The notes: generated by a model from the sequence alone, not told the origin. Counted from the first letter of the stretch, positions 44,631 through 54,117 are shown. The stretch: DNA of 64,000 nt from Chryseobacterium candidae (GCF_004916905.1 NZ_SDLV01000018.1:62001-126000), one strand, 5' to 3'. Translations and numbers: made by a program.

Positions 44631-44638
44631 TACTTTTG
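44631..44638 (+). promoter_or_regulatory. -7 box of pdhB
   Basis: TACTTTTG, 23 bases before the ATG. Confidence 0.5.
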
Positions 44639-44661
44639 TAGTCTAAATTTTTCAAGAAAAT

Positions 44662-45642
44662 ATGGCAGAATATACTTTTCGTGAGGTAATTGCACAGGCA
44701 ATGAGCGAGGAAATGCGTAAAGACGAATCCATCTATCTGATGGGGGAGGAAGTTGCAGAATATAATGGTGCATATAAAGCTTCAAAAGGAATGCTGGATG
44801 AATTTGGTCCGAAAAGAGTAATTGATACACCGATTGCAGAACTTGGATTTACTGGAATCTCTGTGGGAGCAGCAATGAATGGCAACAGACCCATTGTAGA
44901 ATTTATGACATTCAATTTCTCATTGGTAGGAATTGATCAGATTATCAATAATGCGGCGAAAATCCGTCAGATGAGTGGAGGACAGTGGAATTGCCCAATC
45001 GTTTTCCGTGGACCTACTGCTTCTGCAGGACAATTAGGCGCAACTCACTCTCAGGCTTTCGAAGGCTGGTTTGCCAACTGTCCGGGACTTAAAGTGGTAG
45101 TACCTTCTAACCCATACGATGCAAAAGGATTATTGAAAACGGCAATCCAGGATAATGACCCTGTTATTTTCATGGAATCCGAGCAGATGTATGGAGATAA
45201 AATGGAAATTCCTGAAGAAGAATATTACTTACCAATAGGAAAAGCAGATATCAAGAGACAGGGTACAGACGTTACTTTGGTTTCTTTCGGAAAGATCATG
45301 AAGCTGGCTTTACAGGCTGCAGAAGATATGGCTAAAGAAGGAATTTCTGTAGAAGTTATTGACCTTAGAACAGTTCGTCCTCTTGATTTTGATACAATTT
45401 TAGAATCTGTAAAGAAAACAAACAGACTTGTTATTTTAGAAGAAGCCTGGCCATTTGGTTCCGTCTCTTCAGAAATTACTTATATGGTACAGCAAAAAGC
45501 ATTTGATTATTTAGATGCTCCTATCAAGAGAATTACTACTCCTGATGCACCTGCACCTTATTCTGCTGCATTATTTGCAGAGTGGTTCCCTAAACTTGAA
45601 AAAGTGAAAGAGGAAATTAAAAAAGCGATGTACGTAAAATAG
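44662..45642 (+). CDS. pdhB: Pyruvate dehydrogenase E1 component, beta subunit
   Basis: 326 residues. Transketolase-type features: GEEVAEYNGAYKASKG, DTPIAELGFTGISVGAAMNG (about 53-75) and the C-terminal LRTVRPLDFDTI and EEAWPFGSVS. It binds thiamine diphosphate with the alpha subunit and decarboxylates pyruvate. The E1 alpha gene is not adjacent, as is common in flavobacteria. A branched-chain 2-oxoacid dehydrogenase beta subunit is similar, but the closest match is pdhB. Confidence 0.94.
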   Translation: MAEYTFREVIAQAMSEEMRKDESIYLMGEEVAEYNGAYKASKGMLDEFGPKRVIDTPIAELGFTGISVGAAMNGNRPIVEFMTFNFSLVGIDQIINNAAKIRQMSGGQWNCPIVFRGPTASAGQLGATHSQAFEGWFANCPGLKVVVPSNPYDAKGLLKTAIQDNDPVIFMESEQMYGDKMEIPEEEYYLPIGKADIKRQGTDVTLVSFGKIMKLALQAAEDMAKEGISVEVIDLRTVRPLDFDTILESVKKTNRLVILEEAWPFGSVSSEITYMVQQKAFDYLDAPIKRITTPDAPAPYSAALFAEWFPKLEKVKEEIKKAMYVK

Positions 45643-45651
45643 TTATAGAGA

Positions 45652-45676
45652 AAAACTTCCGAAAGGAAGTTTTTTC
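45652..45676 (+). terminator. Terminator after pdhB
   Basis: AAAACTTCC pairs with GGAAGTTTT around a GAAA tetraloop, then T's. Confidence 0.93.
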
Positions 45677-45703
45677 ATTTATTATATTTATGAAGAAAAA
45701 TTC

Positions 45704-45731
45704 TTGACGTCATAAAATTAGTATAAATTTG
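45704..45731 (+). promoter_or_regulatory. kup promoter
   Basis: TTG (45704-45706), 17 bases, TAAATTTG (45724-45731); ATG at 45757. Both elements fit the Bacteroidota consensus. Confidence 0.65.
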
Positions 45732-45756
45732 CGCCTTTAAAATAAATTAAGCTGAT

Positions 45757-47751
45757 ATGGCAGAAGTTACAGAAGATGGTTACCACTTCGACATAAAGAA
45801 ACTTTCCTTCATGGGAGTTTTAGTGTCTCTAGGAATTGTTTTTGGAGATATTGGTACCTCTCCGCTTTACGTAATGAAAGCAATTGTGAATGCAAGGTCC
45901 GAGGGAAGCAATATGCCTTTCAATGAGTACATAGAAGGAGCTCTTTCCTGTATTATCTGGACTCTTACCCTGCAGACCACAATCAAATATGTGATCATTG
46001 CTTTGAGAGCAGATAACAAAGGTGAGGGTGGTATTCTTGCATTGTTTTCATTAGTAAGAAACCTTAAGAAAGGATGGTTGTACCTCATAGCAATCATTGG
46101 TGCTGCGGCGCTTATTGCAGACGGAGTAATCACCCCTTCACTGACAGTAATGTCAGCTATTGAAGGTCTTGAAATCTATAACCCGCACACCCCTGTTGTG
46201 CCTATTACCATTGGAATTCTGATTGCCATTTTTGTGGTGCAGCAATTCGGGACCAGCTTTATCGGGAAGTTTTTTGGTCCTATAATGGTGGTTTGGTTTC
46301 TGGTATTGGGAGGCCTGGGAGTAATGCACCTAAGTGAAAATTTTGAGATTTTAAGATCTTTCAATCCTTACTATGCTTACAAGCTTATTGCCAACTCTCC
46401 GAGTGCTATTGTTATTTTAGGAGCTGTTTTCCTTTGTACAACCGGAGCAGAAGCATTGTATTCCGATTTAGGACACTGTGGCGCTAAAAACATCAGAATA
46501 AGCTGGGCATTCGTTAAAATTATGCTTATCCTAAACTACCTTGGGCAGGGAGCGTGGCTTTTGACCAATCATAATAAACCAGGATTTTCTGTAGTAAACC
46601 CATTCTTTGGAATTATGCAGGAATGGATGATCATCCCGGGAGTAATTTTAGCCACTGCCGCCGCAATTATTGCCAGCCAGGCATTGATTACAGGTTCTTT
46701 CACCATATTCTCGGAAGCAATGTCTCTTAACCTTTGGCCGAATCAGAAAATTGATTATCCTTCCGGAGTAAAAGGACAGATGTATATTCCAAGAATCAAC
46801 TGGGGACTTCTTATCCTGTGTATCATTGTGGTTCTTCACTTCAGAGAGTCAGGAAAAATGGAAGCTGCTTATGGACTTTCCATTACAGTGACCATGCTGA
46901 TGACAACCGTTTTGCTGGTCTTCTGGCTGCTGAAACACAGAGTAAGCAAAGTCCTGATTCTGGTTTTCGCAATGGTTTATATGGCAATAGAATTAGGTTT
47001 CTTCAGTGCGAATATCATCAAATTCATGGAAGGTGGATGGATCACCGTTGTATTAGCTGGTTCTATCGGAATTTCTATGTATGCATGGTATAACGGAAGA
47101 TTGATCAAAACAAGATTTATCCAGTTTGTGAAAATAGAAAAATATGTGTCTATTCTTAAAGACATGAAACTGGACGAAACCATTCCGAAATATGCTACCA
47201 ATCTGGCCTATCTGAGCAGAGCAAAAAGAAATGATGAAGTGGAATCTAAAATTATCTATTCTATCATCAAAAAACAGCCGAAAAGAGCAGATCATTACTT
47301 TATCCTGAGCATCGTAAACCAGGAAGATCCATACACTTTCAGATATACAGTAGATGAAATTCTTCCCGGAACAGTATATAAAATCAACTTCCTTTTAGGA
47401 TTTAAAGTAGACCGGAGAATCAACGATTATTTCAATATGGTTCTTAAAGACTTAATGGCAGACGGAACTATTCCATCAAGAAGCAGCCATCCATCTTTAA
47501 GAGCTCATGATATACCACCGGATCTTAAATATGTGATCATAGATAACACCTATATCAACGATATCCTTTTAACTGTTAAACAGAAGATTACACTTAATAT
47601 TTACAACTTTGTGAAGTATATCGGAAGTGATGACTTTAAGGCCTGGGGAGTATCTTCTCATAACGTTGAAGTAGAATCTGCACCCATCACAGAATTAACA
47701 GTTTATGACAATAAGATCGAGCAGTCCGGCTATTTCCGTCACAACTCGTAG
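45757..47751 (+). CDS. kup: KUP family potassium transporter
   Basis: 664 residues. The signature GIVFGDIGTSPLY is near residue 30, followed by about twelve membrane helices and a C-terminal cytoplasmic domain of about 200 residues. KUP proteins import potassium, probably with protons. No c-di-AMP-type leader is visible in the short upstream gap. Preceded by a good TTG-N17-TAnnTTTG promoter. Confidence 0.95.
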   Translation: MAEVTEDGYHFDIKKLSFMGVLVSLGIVFGDIGTSPLYVMKAIVNARSEGSNMPFNEYIEGALSCIIWTLTLQTTIKYVIIALRADNKGEGGILALFSLVRNLKKGWLYLIAIIGAAALIADGVITPSLTVMSAIEGLEIYNPHTPVVPITIGILIAIFVVQQFGTSFIGKFFGPIMVVWFLVLGGLGVMHLSENFEILRSFNPYYAYKLIANSPSAIVILGAVFLCTTGAEALYSDLGHCGAKNIRISWAFVKIMLILNYLGQGAWLLTNHNKPGFSVVNPFFGIMQEWMIIPGVILATAAAIIASQALITGSFTIFSEAMSLNLWPNQKIDYPSGVKGQMYIPRINWGLLILCIIVVLHFRESGKMEAAYGLSITVTMLMTTVLLVFWLLKHRVSKVLILVFAMVYMAIELGFFSANIIKFMEGGWITVVLAGSIGISMYAWYNGRLIKTRFIQFVKIEKYVSILKDMKLDETIPKYATNLAYLSRAKRNDEVESKIIYSIIKKQPKRADHYFILSIVNQEDPYTFRYTVDEILPGTVYKINFLLGFKVDRRINDYFNMVLKDLMADGTIPSRSSHPSLRAHDIPPDLKYVIIDNTYINDILLTVKQKITLNIYNFVKYIGSDDFKAWGVSSHNVEVESAPITELTVYDNKIEQSGYFRHNS

Positions 47752-47793
47752 TCACTCGTATTTAACCATGCTATCTATTTAAATAAAATTCAA

Positions 47794-47801
47794 TAAATTT
47801 G
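47794..47801 (+). promoter_or_regulatory. -7 box of the Fur-family gene
   Basis: TAAATTTG, 15 bases before the ATG. Confidence 0.5.
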
Positions 47802-47816
47802 TAGATAATTTTTTTA

Positions 47817-48290
47817 ATGGATACAGTACAAAAAGAAAAAAATATAGCTTTGATCAAGGATGTTTTGAGAAACTACTTATTAGAAAAGGGGTTCAGAAAC
47901 ACACCTGAAAGATATACGATATTGGAAGAGATTTATAATATGGATCATCACTTTAATGTTGATGATCTGTATCTTCTGATGATGCAGAAAAAATATCATG
48001 TTTCCAAAGCAACCATTTACAACACGATTGAAATTTTCCTTGATGCAGGCTTAATCCGTAAGCATCAGTTCGGAGAAAAGACATTGACTTCTTCGTCTTA
48101 TGAAAAGTCTTATTTTGACAAACAGCATGACCACCTGGTGATCTACAAAAAAGACTCTGATAAAGAAATTGAAGAAATTATTGAATTCTGTGACCCAAGA
48201 ATCCAAGGAATCAAAGAAGCCATTGAAGAAGCATTTGGCGTAAAAATTGATTCTCATTCGCTGTATTTCTATGGCACTAAGAATGATTAA
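47817..48290 (+). CDS. Fur-family transcriptional regulator
   Basis: 157 residues. The N-terminal winged helix (FRNTPERYTILEEIYNMDHHFNVDDLYLLM ... SKATIYNTIEIFLDAGLI, split over residues 25-80) is typical of the Fur superfamily. The C-terminal metal domain has QHDHLVIY and EEIIEFCDPRIQG, with histidines that could bind metal. Whether it senses iron, zinc or peroxide cannot be decided. It is followed 3 bases later by the OstA-like gene. Confidence 0.92.
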   Translation: MDTVQKEKNIALIKDVLRNYLLEKGFRNTPERYTILEEIYNMDHHFNVDDLYLLMMQKKYHVSKATIYNTIEIFLDAGLIRKHQFGEKTLTSSSYEKSYFDKQHDHLVIYKKDSDKEIEEIIEFCDPRIQGIKEAIEEAFGVKIDSHSLYFYGTKND

Positions 48291-48293
48291 TTA

Positions 48294-50033
48294 ATGAGAA
48301 TAGCCCTTTTTCTGTTACTCTTTATTTCTACGCTCAATTTTGCGCAGGATAAAACACCTGTGAAGAGAGATCCTTATTTGCAGGCTTCTTCACCAGCTCA
48401 GCCTAAACAAGTGAGACCTGAAGATAAAGTAAAGATCATCCATGCTGACGAGATCAAGAAAAGCCCTGACAAATATGACGGGAATCAATATTTTACAGGA
48501 AATGTTCAGATTGAACACCAGGGATCTATTCTTACCGCAGATGAAGTTGTTTTGTATAATGAAGAAAACTTTGTAAAAGCAATAGGCAATACAAGGCTTC
48601 AAAACACAGACGGGTCTGTAATCACAGCAGGTGAGATGGAATATGATGCCAATACCCAGAAAGGTGTTGCCAGAAAAAATGTAGTCCTAACGGATCCTAA
48701 ACAAACCATAAAAACAGATATCCTGTACTATGACAGGCTGGCCAATCAGGCTTATTTTAATACAGGAGGCACGATTTCTGATGGTCAGAATGTTACCTAT
48801 GCCAAAGTAGGAACCTACTTTCTTAATACAAGAGTAGTGGATCTTACCGGAAATGTAAAGATTGAAACACCTCAATATACAATAGAAGGCCCTAATATCA
48901 AGCAGAATCAGAATACAAAAATTGCTGATTTTCTAGGTCCTACAACCATTACGAGCAAAACCAATCCAAGAAACAGAATCTATACCGAAAAAGGAACATA
49001 TAAAATGGATTCCAAGGAAGCTTTTCTAACCAAAAATTCCAGGATCTTTTATAATGAGAAAATCCTTACCGGTGATGATATGTATTATAATCAGATCTCA
49101 GGGTTTGGCAAAGCAACGGGCAATGTAACCCTTGATGATCCTAAAGAAAAAAGATTTATAAAAGGAGGTTACGGGGAAATTTTTGAGAAAAAAGACTCCG
49201 CAATGATGACGAAAAATCCTTATGCTGTAAAAGCAATGGAAAAAGACTCTATCTATTTTGCCGCAGAAAAAATTATCTCTTATCAAAGACCGGATACGTT
49301 GGATATCAAAGTCAAGAAAAGCTATCTGAGAGCCTTTAAAAAAGCCCGCATTTATAAATCCAATGCACAGGGAAGGGCAGATTCCATTGCCTTCAATGAA
49401 ACGGACGGAATTATGCATATGTATACCAACCCGATTCTATGGAGCGGTGAAAAACAGGTTACCGGAGATAAAGTGGAAGCTTATTTCAATACGAAGACAG
49501 AAGATATTGATTCCTTAAAAGTAATAGGAAATGCCTTTGCCATCAGTAAAGTAGACTCACTTACGCTGAAAGATGAGTTCAATCAGGTAAAAGGAAAATT
49601 CATGACGGTTTACTACGAGAAAAATGCTATTAAAGAAGCAAGAGTTGTTGGAAATGCTCAGTCCATCGTCTATGTTGATGATACCGATCAGGAAACCAAA
49701 AAACCGGAAAGAATAGGAATTACATTGTCTACCTGCGGAATTATCGGAGCATTGTTTGAAGAAAGAGCTTTACAAATTATTTCCTGCAGTATCGGAGCTG
49801 CTTCCGATACCTATCCGATGAGTATGATAGAACCTTCGAAAAGAAAATTCCCGGATTTTAACTGGAATACCAAAGACAGGATCCGGAAATGGCAGGACAT
49901 CCTTGTAGACAGTCCGAATAACGAAGAAATACAATATACAGCAGATAATGAGCTCTTCGATAAAGCTCAGAAAGCCATAGATGACGAAAAAGCGAAAGAG
50001 GAAGCTAAAAAGCCCAAACGTACCAGAAAATAA
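48294..50033 (+). CDS. OstA-like (LptA/LptD-domain) protein
   Basis: 579 residues with signal peptide (MRIALFLLLFISTLNFAQ). The protein is a chain of beta-repeats of the OstA type (YFTGNVQIEHQGSILTADEVVLY, then GNTRL, GEMEY, LTGNVKIETPQYTIEG), and resembles Bacteroidota OstA-like proteins thought to act in lipopolysaccharide transport. A C-terminal charged tail follows (KAKEEAKKPKRTRK). It starts 3 bases after the Fur-family stop, so its expression probably follows that regulator's promoter, which is an unusual pairing. Confidence 0.85.
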   Translation: MRIALFLLLFISTLNFAQDKTPVKRDPYLQASSPAQPKQVRPEDKVKIIHADEIKKSPDKYDGNQYFTGNVQIEHQGSILTADEVVLYNEENFVKAIGNTRLQNTDGSVITAGEMEYDANTQKGVARKNVVLTDPKQTIKTDILYYDRLANQAYFNTGGTISDGQNVTYAKVGTYFLNTRVVDLTGNVKIETPQYTIEGPNIKQNQNTKIADFLGPTTITSKTNPRNRIYTEKGTYKMDSKEAFLTKNSRIFYNEKILTGDDMYYNQISGFGKATGNVTLDDPKEKRFIKGGYGEIFEKKDSAMMTKNPYAVKAMEKDSIYFAAEKIISYQRPDTLDIKVKKSYLRAFKKARIYKSNAQGRADSIAFNETDGIMHMYTNPILWSGEKQVTGDKVEAYFNTKTEDIDSLKVIGNAFAISKVDSLTLKDEFNQVKGKFMTVYYEKNAIKEARVVGNAQSIVYVDDTDQETKKPERIGITLSTCGIIGALFEERALQIISCSIGAASDTYPMSMIEPSKRKFPDFNWNTKDRIRKWQDILVDSPNNEEIQYTADNELFDKAQKAIDDEKAKEEAKKPKRTRK

Positions 50034-50036
50034 TAG

Positions 50037-50065
50037 AAAAGACCAGTAACTCACTGGTCTTTTTT
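50037..50065 (+). terminator. Terminator after the OstA-like gene
   Basis: AAAAGACCAGT (50037-50047) pairs with ACTGGTCTTTT (50053-50063), followed by T's. Confidence 0.92.
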
Positions 50066-50098
50066 GTGGATTAATTTCAGCGTTTAATGAATCTTTTA

Positions 50099-50106
50099 TA
50101 GCTTTG
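50099..50106 (+). promoter_or_regulatory. -7 box of the aminotransferase gene
   Basis: TAGCTTTG, 18 bases before the ATG. Confidence 0.45.
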
Positions 50107-50124
50107 CTGAAATTTTTGTAGACA

Positions 50125-51306
50125 ATGGAAATGCATAAAGATTTTTTTACATATCAGGCTCAAACCACCAAGTTTGCTGCTGGTTTTGAAGTGGAAAAAG
50201 CAGTAGGAAGTTATATTTACGGTACAGATGGAAAGAAATATCTTGACTTTGTAGCAGGAGTTTCTGCCAATACGCTGGGACATTCACATCCTAAAATAGT
50301 GGATGCCATTAAAGAACAGACCGATAAATATCTTCACGTAATGGTTTACGGAGAATATGCGCAGGAAAAACCTGTTGCATTATGCAGACTGCTTGCAGAA
50401 GCTACTCCGGATCCACTGGAAGTTACTTACCTTGTAAATAGTGGTGCAGAAGCCATTGACGGAAGCTTAAAACTGGCCAAAAGATATACCGGAAGAGAAG
50501 AAATTGTTTCCTTTAAAAATTCTTACCACGGAAATACTCACGGAGCTTTAAGTGTTTCCGGAAATGAAACGCACAAGAGAGAATTCCGTCCTTTATTACC
50601 AATGGTTTCTTTTATTGAATTTAACAATGAAAAAGACTTCGGTAAAATCACGGAGAAGACTGCTTGTGTTATCCTTGAAACCATTCAGGGAGCAGCAGGG
50701 TTTCTGGTTCCTGATAACGACTACCTGATCAAGCTCAAGAAAAGATGTGAAGAAGTAGGAGCGCTTTTAATTTTGGATGAAATACAGCCGGGATTTGGAA
50801 GAACAGGGAAGTTATTCTCTTTTGAACACTTCGGAATTGTGCCGGATATTCTTGTCATGGGAAAAGGAATGGGAGGCGGAGTTCCTGTAGGAGCTTTTAT
50901 GAGCTCCAGAGAAATCATGGAAACCCTTTCACATTCGCCTAAATTGGGCCACATTACTACTTTTGGAGGAAATCCACTCATTGCAGCGGCAAGTTATGCC
51001 ACATTAAAAGAAGTTCTGGAAAGCGGTTTAATGAACGAAGTAGAGGAAAAAGAGAAGTTGTTCAGGGAACTTTTGGTTCACCCTAAAATCAAAAATATCA
51101 ATGGTAAAGGCTTGATGCTTGCCGTAAACTTAGGAACTCCTGAATACACGCTGGAAGTAGCTAAAAAATGTATGGAAAGAGGGCTTATTGTTTTCTGGCA
51201 GCTGTACAGAAATGAATACCTGAGAATATCTCCGCCTCTTACATTATCTCTGGACGAAATCAGAGAAGGATGCCAGATTATTCTTGATATACTGAATGAA
51301 AATTAA
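50125..51306 (+). CDS. Class-III (ornithine-type) aminotransferase family protein
   Basis: 393 residues. PLP motifs of class III: VNSGAEAIDGSLKLAKRYTG (about 110), SYHGNTHGALS, LILDEIQPGFGRTG (about 215-228) and the Schiff-base Lys in VMGKGMGGGVPVG. It transfers the amino group of an omega- or alpha-amino donor to a keto acid; ornithine, acetylornithine and beta-alanine transaminases are all possible. A stand-alone gene with terminator. Confidence 0.9.
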   Translation: MEMHKDFFTYQAQTTKFAAGFEVEKAVGSYIYGTDGKKYLDFVAGVSANTLGHSHPKIVDAIKEQTDKYLHVMVYGEYAQEKPVALCRLLAEATPDPLEVTYLVNSGAEAIDGSLKLAKRYTGREEIVSFKNSYHGNTHGALSVSGNETHKREFRPLLPMVSFIEFNNEKDFGKITEKTACVILETIQGAAGFLVPDNDYLIKLKKRCEEVGALLILDEIQPGFGRTGKLFSFEHFGIVPDILVMGKGMGGGVPVGAFMSSREIMETLSHSPKLGHITTFGGNPLIAAASYATLKEVLESGLMNEVEEKEKLFRELLVHPKIKNINGKGLMLAVNLGTPEYTLEVAKKCMERGLIVFWQLYRNEYLRISPPLTLSLDEIREGCQIILDILNEN

Positions 51307-51311
51307 AAATA

Positions 51312-51340
51312 AAATCTCTCTGTAAATGAGAGATTTTTTT
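51312..51340 (+). terminator. Terminator after the aminotransferase gene
   Basis: AAATCTCTC pairs with GAGAGATTT, loop TGTAAAT, then T7. Confidence 0.92.
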
Positions 51341-51494
51341 ATTTTTTGCATGGTAATTTTTAGCTTTAAAATATAACACCGCAGTGATTCAAATTCCGTG
51401 ATAAATATCATGCAGATTCTATAAAAAAGTAATTGTTTTTTTGCGTAATAAAAAAATTAATTTATATATTGCGGGACGATAAAACAAAGATTAT

Positions 51495-51881
51495 ATGGCG
51501 AAACATAAAGTCCATTACGAATTTCCAATGCACTGTTTATCAGAGATTTTATATGAATATCTGGCAACTGCAGAGGGATTGTCTGAATGGTTTGCGGATG
51601 AGGTAACAGAGAAAGGCGATGATTTCTTTTTTAGCTGGGGTGGAGGTCCTGCTGAGAAGGCCACTTTGATCAGATATAAGCCTGAAGGTTTCGTGCGTTT
51701 CAGATGGGAAGAAGATGAAGGAACAAAAAATTTCTTTGAAATGACTATCACAATTGATGATATTACAGAAGACCTTGCTTTAAATATTACAGATTTCTGT
51801 GAAGAAGGTGATGAAGAGGAAAATGCAATGTATTGGGAAAATCTTATCGAAAACCTTAGAATAAAACTAGGTGCGGCATAA
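51495..51881 (+). CDS. START-like domain (SRPBCC/AHSA1-type) protein
   Basis: 128 residues. The sequence KVHYEFPMHCLSEILYEYLATAEGLSEWFADEV is typical of the flavobacterial START-like family, with FFFSWGG and a C-terminal helix (ENLIENLRIKL). A single small helix-grip fold able to bind a hydrophobic ligand; the ligand is unknown. Confidence 0.85.
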   Translation: MAKHKVHYEFPMHCLSEILYEYLATAEGLSEWFADEVTEKGDDFFFSWGGGPAEKATLIRYKPEGFVRFRWEEDEGTKNFFEMTITIDDITEDLALNITDFCEEGDEEENAMYWENLIENLRIKLGAA

Positions 51882-51909
51882 TACCGGGCTATAGGAAATG
51901 ATAAAACTG

Positions 51910-51938
51910 ATGAACGATTTATCGTTCATTATTTTTTT
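51910..51938 (+). terminator. Terminator after the START-like gene
   Basis: ATGAACGA pairs with TCGTTCAT around TTTA, followed by T7. Confidence 0.85.
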
Positions 51939-51959
51939 GTAAATAAATTACATCAAAAA

Positions 51960-52775
51960 TTGGAAAATCAATATTTTACATCAGACGAGTTAAATGTAAA
52001 GAACAGAGCTTTTCTTTGGGGAGACTCAGTAAAAGTTTCTTTCTTGGTAAGAAATGGTAGATTGATCATGGACGAAGAGTGCTATTTTTTTCTGATGGCT
52101 TCCATGAGAAAGATGAGACTTAATATTCCTTTGACGTACACCCTGGAGTTTTTCCAGACTCTTTTTCAAAAAGAAATTATTGAAAGTAAAGGAGTAGAAA
52201 ATGGAATTATCAATTTTCAGGTGTTCAGAAATGATGATGGAGTAACACTAGCGAAATCTTCTGTTTCCTATTTTTACGAAGTGACGGAAATAGCGGATGT
52301 ACTTGCTGTTCATCAGAGACCTCTTGAATTGGATTTGATTAAAGAAATCAACGTTAATAATAACCTTTTAAGCAACATCAGAGTTCACTGTCCGGAAAAT
52401 ATCTACGGGGTAATTTATGCCCAGGAAAATGACCTTGACGATGTGATTCTTCTGAATCCAAACAAAAGAATAGCGCGTACCACAGCCGGAAATCTTCTCT
52501 TTTTAGAGAGCGACGTTATCAAAGTACCAAAGCAGACAGAAGGAGCTTACATTTCTCCTCTGATGGAAAACTTTGTTACTTTTTTACACAAAAATAACCT
52601 TGCTGATATTCAGGAACACGAGATTATCGCTTTTGAATCCCAGAAGGCTGAAGAAATTTTAATGATTTCTGATGAGAAAGGTATATTTTCCGTAGGTAAG
52701 ATAAGAAACAAAACTTTTGAAACGACCCGCTTCTCCGAGCTGGTAGAAAGCTGGAAACAAAGTTTTAATCAATAG
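51960..52775 (+). CDS. Class-IV aminotransferase fold protein, catalytic lysine replaced
   Basis: 271 residues with a probable TTG start at 51960, as no ATG lies near. NRAFLWGDSV and DDVILLNPNKRIARTTAGNLLF resemble aminodeoxychorismate lyase and branched-chain aminotransferase. Aligned with ADC lyase (LLAGIKHLNRLE), the segment here reads LLSNIRVHCPEN, so the PLP-forming Lys is Arg141. The enzyme may be inactive or use another residue. Gene ends in a terminator. Confidence 0.82.
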   Translation: MENQYFTSDELNVKNRAFLWGDSVKVSFLVRNGRLIMDEECYFFLMASMRKMRLNIPLTYTLEFFQTLFQKEIIESKGVENGIINFQVFRNDDGVTLAKSSVSYFYEVTEIADVLAVHQRPLELDLIKEINVNNNLLSNIRVHCPENIYGVIYAQENDLDDVILLNPNKRIARTTAGNLLFLESDVIKVPKQTEGAYISPLMENFVTFLHKNNLADIQEHEIIAFESQKAEEILMISDEKGIFSVGKIRNKTFETTRFSELVESWKQSFNQ

Positions 52776-52783
52776 AAATTGAC

Positions 52784-52828
52784 AAACCCGGTAAACAACA
52801 AAGTTCCAGAAGTCCTTTACCGGGTTTT
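52784..52828 (+). terminator. Terminator after the class-IV gene
   Basis: AAACCCGGTAAA (52784-52795) pairs with TTTACCGGGTTT (52816-52827) over a 20-base loop, then T-rich. Confidence 0.85.
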
Positions 52829-52859
52829 ATTCTGAGTAAATCAGAAATTGTTTCTTTAT

Positions 52860-53441
52860 TTAATATTCGTTGATAATCTCAACAAATTTCTGTGCGATTT
52901 CTTTCTGCCCCTTTTCACTGGTAATATAATTCCTGTTGTCGGAATTATTAATGAAGCCAAGCTCTACCAATACAGCAGGTGCTTTGGTCTCTCTTAGCAT
53001 GTGAAGATTACGCTCCTCAATTTTACAGGCATTGAATTTCTTGTAGATTTTTCCGGCCAGTTCCTTTGAAACGTCAGAATTCTGAACGTAAACTTCAAAT
53101 CCGTTGTCAGATCTTTCTTTTTGCGGAGAACTGTTAACGTGAAGGGAAAGGACCATTTCAGGGTTCAGCCTATTGATCAGATCTGTTCTTTCAGTAAGGG
53201 TAGGAGAACTGTCTGAATCCCTTGTTAGAATAATTTCATATTTATTCTGGTTTTCATTGATTTTCCGGATTTCCTTAGCAATGCTTAATGAAATATTTTT
53301 TTCCAGAATTTCACCATAAACAGCCCCAAAATCATTTCCGCCATGTCCGGCATCAATGACAATATATTTTTTATTGGTAGGAGTAAATGATAAAAACGCT
53401 GTAGAAACTATTGATAAAGCAAGTAGGGTAATACCTTTCAT
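52860..53441 (-). CDS. N-acetylmuramoyl-L-alanine amidase (Amidase_3)
   Basis: 193 residues with a short signal segment (LLALSIVSTAFLSF). Zinc residues: His in DAGHGG, Glu in EILEKN and His in SLHVNSS; the catalytic Glu is in VELGFINN. It cleaves the amide bond between MurNAc and the stem peptide in the periplasm. All motifs are intact. The gene is convergent with the class-IV gene. Confidence 0.92.
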   Translation of the reverse strand: MKGITLLALSIVSTAFLSFTPTNKKYIVIDAGHGGNDFGAVYGEILEKNISLSIAKEIRKINENQNKYEIILTRDSDSSPTLTERTDLINRLNPEMVLSLHVNSSPQKERSDNGFEVYVQNSDVSKELAGKIYKKFNACKIEERNLHMLRETKAPAVLVELGFINNSDNRNYITSEKGQKEIAQKFVEIINEY

Positions 53442-53544
53442 ATCAGTGATTTTGGTTTTCCAAAGAACGGAAAAACTTTCTTTAAAATTGGTTAAGATAA
53501 TCTTAAAGTTTGTTAATTTTCGGAATAATATGAAAAATATACAT

Positions 53545-54093
53545 TTAATTTAGTGATATGTCTTCAGGTGAATTGGCCCAGAGAAGAAATTCCCCTCCAA
53601 GATTCTGCATAATAGACTTCCAGAGTGTCTGATCATTGGGAAGGGTATAATCAAGATTATAGACATCCACAACCGTCCACATTTTCCTTTGAACCTCCGT
53701 ATCCAGCTGATTAGGAGACCAGCCAGAGTATCCCGAAAATATTTTAATGTGTTCAATATCAAGTTCACCGCTTAAAACCGCATTAATGATCCGCTCAATA
53801 TCTTCTGTAAGGTAGTATTCATCAGTAATGTCTGTATAAATTTCTGTAACTCTTTTGCCTTTTACAATGAAGAATACCTTGTCATTTTCTACAGGTCCTC
53901 CATCATATACCTCAATTTTAAAGTCAAAAAAATCTTTGAATTTGCTACTCATCTGGCTGTTCTTTTTATTCAATATCAAACCAAATGCACCACTTTCATT
54001 ATGTTCAATAACCAATACTACTGATCTTGAAAAAATATCACCGGAAATGTCGGGTGTCGAGATTAATATTTTACCTTTGTATGAGTGATTCAT
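53545..54093 (-). CDS. YqgE/AlgH family protein
   Basis: 182 residues from the ATG at 54093; a longer ORF would add a hydrophobic segment upstream of the promoter. MNHSYKGKILISTPDISGDIFSRSVVLVIEHNESGAFGLILNK is typical of this family of unknown biochemical function (AlgH was linked to alginate regulation in Pseudomonas). The gene is divergent from pdxH with 24 bp between. Confidence 0.9.
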   Translation of the reverse strand: MNHSYKGKILISTPDISGDIFSRSVVLVIEHNESGAFGLILNKKNSQMSSKFKDFFDFKIEVYDGGPVENDKVFFIVKGKRVTEIYTDITDEYYLTEDIERIINAVLSGELDIEHIKIFSGYSGWSPNQLDTEVQRKMWTVVDVYNLDYTLPNDQTLWKSIMQNLGGEFLLWANSPEDISLN

Positions 54094-54096
54094 ACT

Positions 54097-54104
54097 CAAA
54101 TTTA
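54097..54104 (-). promoter_or_regulatory. -7 box of the AlgH gene (apparently leaderless)
   Basis: TAAATTTG on the minus strand ends 3 bases before the ATG at 54093. Confidence 0.55.
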
Positions 54105-54117
54105 ATAAAAAATATTT

